From assembly GCA_029940115.1 (NCBI GenBank), contig JAOZRQ010000367.1:1-7098 (forward strand): 7,098 nt of DNA, read 5' to 3'. Below are positions 5,732-7,098 of the stretch, one piece after another. Under the pieces are notes generated by a model that worked only from the letters and a program-made list of their open reading frames with translations, was not told where the DNA came from and made no database searches. The position numbers and the translations under genes were made by a program. How positions within the stretch are numbered: the stretch's first letter is position 1; each line of letters starts with the position of its first letter. Origin of the DNA: Desulfobacterales bacterium. GTDB taxonomy: Bacteria > Desulfobacterota > Desulfobacteria > Desulfobacterales > 4be13.

Positions 5732-5962
5732 ATGCCAATTTATGAGTATCATTGTGATAAGTGCAGCCATGATTTTGAATATCTGATCTTTGGAAGTGAC
5801 CAACCGGAGTGCCCGTCATGCAACAGCACATCGGTCAACCGGCTGCTCTCCGCGTGCAGTTTTGTCAGCAGGGGGAGCGGCGGGCAGACGGTCAGCCGCT
5901 CGGCCGCGGACTCGTCATGCGGCGGCTGCACAGCAACCAGTTGCTCGAGTTGTGGCCACTGA
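5732..5962 (+). CDS. FmdB-like zinc-ribbon protein
   Basis: This 76-residue protein starts with the family signature MPIYEYHCDKC. It has a zinc-binding pair of CxxC knuckles, C8-C11 and C27-C30, in the first 31 residues. The family (FmdB, named as a putative regulatory protein) is widespread but its molecular role is not established. The tail is Ser/Gly-rich and ends with two more CxxC pairs (C63-C66 and C71-C74) before a terminal GH, which could bind a second metal ion. Translation starts from a well-placed AAGGAG. The stop overlaps the hemC start by one base (TGATG), so the two genes should be co-transcribed and translationally coupled. I recall similar zinc-ribbon/hemC pairs from other desulfobacteria. 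Confidence 0.9.
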   Translation: MPIYEYHCDKCSHDFEYLIFGSDQPECPSCNSTSVNRLLSACSFVSRGSGGQTVSRSAADSSCGGCTATSCSSCGH

Positions 5963-6888
5963 TGCGCGGGAATATCAAAATCGGAACACGGGGAAGCAAG
6001 CTCGCGCTCTGGCAGGCGGAGTGGGTCAGATCGGCGATTGAGGGTCTGGGAACCCACACATGCGAGCTTGTCATCATAAAGACCAAAGGCGACAAGATTC
6101 TCGACGTGCCCCTTGCCCAAGTCGGGGGAAAGGGACTTTTTGTCAAGGAGATCGAGGAGGCGTTGCTGGATGGCCGCATTGATCTTGCGGTCCACAGCAT
6201 GAAGGACATGCCCTCGGGCATACCCGGGGGCCTCTGCATCGGTGCGGTGCCGGAGCGGGAAGATCCGAGGGATGTGCTCATCTCCAAACAGGGGAGGCCC
6301 TTTTCCGATCTGCCCAAGAATGCGCGCATCGGAACCAGCAGTCTTCGCCGGGCCGCCCAACTGCGACATGCAAGGCCAGACATCGTGATCCTGCCCTTGC
6401 GGGGAAACCTTGACACCCGCCTGAGAAAACTCGAATCTGAGGATATGGACGCGGTGGTTCTCGCTGCCGCAGGGATGAGGCGCCTTGGCCTCGAAGAACG
6501 GATCACCGAGTATCTAAATGAGCACATCATGTTGCCCGCGGTGGGACAGGGCGCGCTCTGCATCGAAATCCGGACGGATGACCCGGATATCGGGCCGGTG
6601 ATCTCCAAACTGGATCATCCCCGAACACGGGCGGTGGTCATGGGCGAACGTGGGTTTCTGAATCATCTCGAAGGCGGATGCCAAGTTCCGATTGCCGCGC
6701 ATGGAAAAATTGAGGAGCATACATTCACGCTCCGTGGACTTGTCGCGGAAATTGACGGCTCAACCCTGATCCAAAAAAGCCTTTCAGGGCCGGCATCGGA
6801 ATCCGAGAAAATCGGCATCGCCCTTGGGGAGCGTCTGCTCTCAATGGGAGCCGGAGAAATACTTGAAAATATGAAGGATAAAGGATGA
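5962..6888 (+). CDS. hemC: Porphobilinogen deaminase (hydroxymethylbilane synthase)
   Basis: HemC joins four porphobilinogen molecules into hydroxymethylbilane, the linear precursor of haem, sirohaem and cobalamin; it acts in the cytoplasm. The 308-residue length matches the family. Motifs in order are IGTRGSKLALWQAEWV near the N-terminus, VGGKGLFVKEIEEALLDG, DLAVHSMKDMP with the catalytic aspartate D82, GTSSLRRAAQL, LRGNLDTRLRKL, LPAVGQGALCIE, and LEGGCQVPIAAHG with C240, the residue that carries the dipyrromethane cofactor. I chose the ATG at 5962 because the family sequence begins right after it (MRGNIKIGTRGS) and it overlaps the previous stop. The longer in-frame extension to 5809 lies within the zinc-ribbon gene. 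No strong Shine-Dalgarno precedes it, in keeping with coupling. No uroporphyrinogen-III synthase gene follows directly; a dispersed repeat does. Confidence 0.96.
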   Translation: MRGNIKIGTRGSKLALWQAEWVRSAIEGLGTHTCELVIIKTKGDKILDVPLAQVGGKGLFVKEIEEALLDGRIDLAVHSMKDMPSGIPGGLCIGAVPEREDPRDVLISKQGRPFSDLPKNARIGTSSLRRAAQLRHARPDIVILPLRGNLDTRLRKLESEDMDAVVLAAAGMRRLGLEERITEYLNEHIMLPAVGQGALCIEIRTDDPDIGPVISKLDHPRTRAVVMGERGFLNHLEGGCQVPIAAHGKIEEHTFTLRGLVAEIDGSTLIQKSLSGPASESEKIGIALGERLLSMGAGEILENMKDKG

Positions 6889-6902
6889 AGGATGAAATAT
6901 GA

Positions 6903-7088
6903 CTGATTCCAACGGATTTTGTGGTTGCATGTGATTTCAGACGGTCACGATCCTGAAGGCCGGTCTGGGGACAGCCTGCCGCAACATGCCTTGGAACGGA
7001 GGGACAATCCCCACAAACCCGCGGATGGACGCGGATGAGCCCCGGCACACGGGCCGTCTGCGTTCATCCGCGTTCATCTGCGGATCAC
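6903..7088 (-). repeat. Dispersed intergenic repeat, copy 2 (186 bp, inverted)
   Basis: On the minus strand this repeats the segment at 4689-4843: GATCCGCAGATGAACG at the 7088 end and ACCACAAAATCCGT..GAATCAG at the 6903 end. It carries about 31 additional bases in the middle. With copy 1 it brackets the zinc-ribbon/hemC block in inverted orientation. No gene is visible from 6889 to the window end. Confidence 0.85.
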
Positions 7089-7098
7089 AATTTTCAGC

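Noticed and set aside
5749..6608. Minus-strand frames opposite hemC and the zinc-ribbon gene
   Set aside because: Both strands cannot be coding here; the plus strand has complete family motifs for HemC and FmdB.
6866..6898. Short AAGGATR-type heptamer repeats at the hemC end
   Set aside because: There are only three or four imperfect units, partly coding, with no terminator-like or regulatory structure.

Overview
This window looks like accessory-rich chromosomal DNA from a Gram-negative bacterium, most likely a sulfate-reducing desulfobacterium (Desulfonema/Desulfobacteraceae-like). That placement is an inference. It rests on the quinone-type PyrD, the FmdB-like zinc-ribbon gene coupled to hemC, and an unusually high density of short intergenic repeats. 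Nothing in the window fixes the species.

Layout. Positions 1-156 hold the edge of a palindromic repeat and then the ribosome binding site of a secreted coiled-coil protein (157-1104, +) built from in-frame 63-bp and 21-bp tandem repeats. Eighteen bases later a second signal-peptide start (1123) runs for about 25 codons. It then gives way, in another frame, to the C-terminal part of what looks like an ATPase/nuclease protein with a PD-(D/E)XK site (1193-2044, +). The convergent pyrD gene (2169-3218, -) has a 3' end that appears to have been rewritten by a small palindromic insertion. A divergent APH-fold phosphotransferase (3672-4619, +) has lost its natural start, apparently through a one-base deletion. 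A gene-poor stretch of about 1.1 kb (4620-5731) is packed with repeats. It leads into a two-gene unit, an FmdB-like zinc ribbon (5732-5962) and hemC (5962-6888), followed by a final repeat.

The functional core is ordinary housekeeping: de novo pyrimidine synthesis (pyrD) and tetrapyrrole synthesis (hemC). The unusual part is the repeat landscape. Two copies of a 114-125 bp non-coding element have 18-bp terminal inverted repeats, a 17-bp internal palindrome and 9-bp target duplications, which is the structure of a miniature transposable element (MITE). A 155-bp repeat at 4689-4843 recurs in inverted orientation as a 186-bp version at 6903-7088. A third structure (5077-5702) is bounded by inverted AT-rich ends carrying several copies of a 14-bp motif. 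No rRNA, tRNA, CRISPR array or complete transposase gene was seen.
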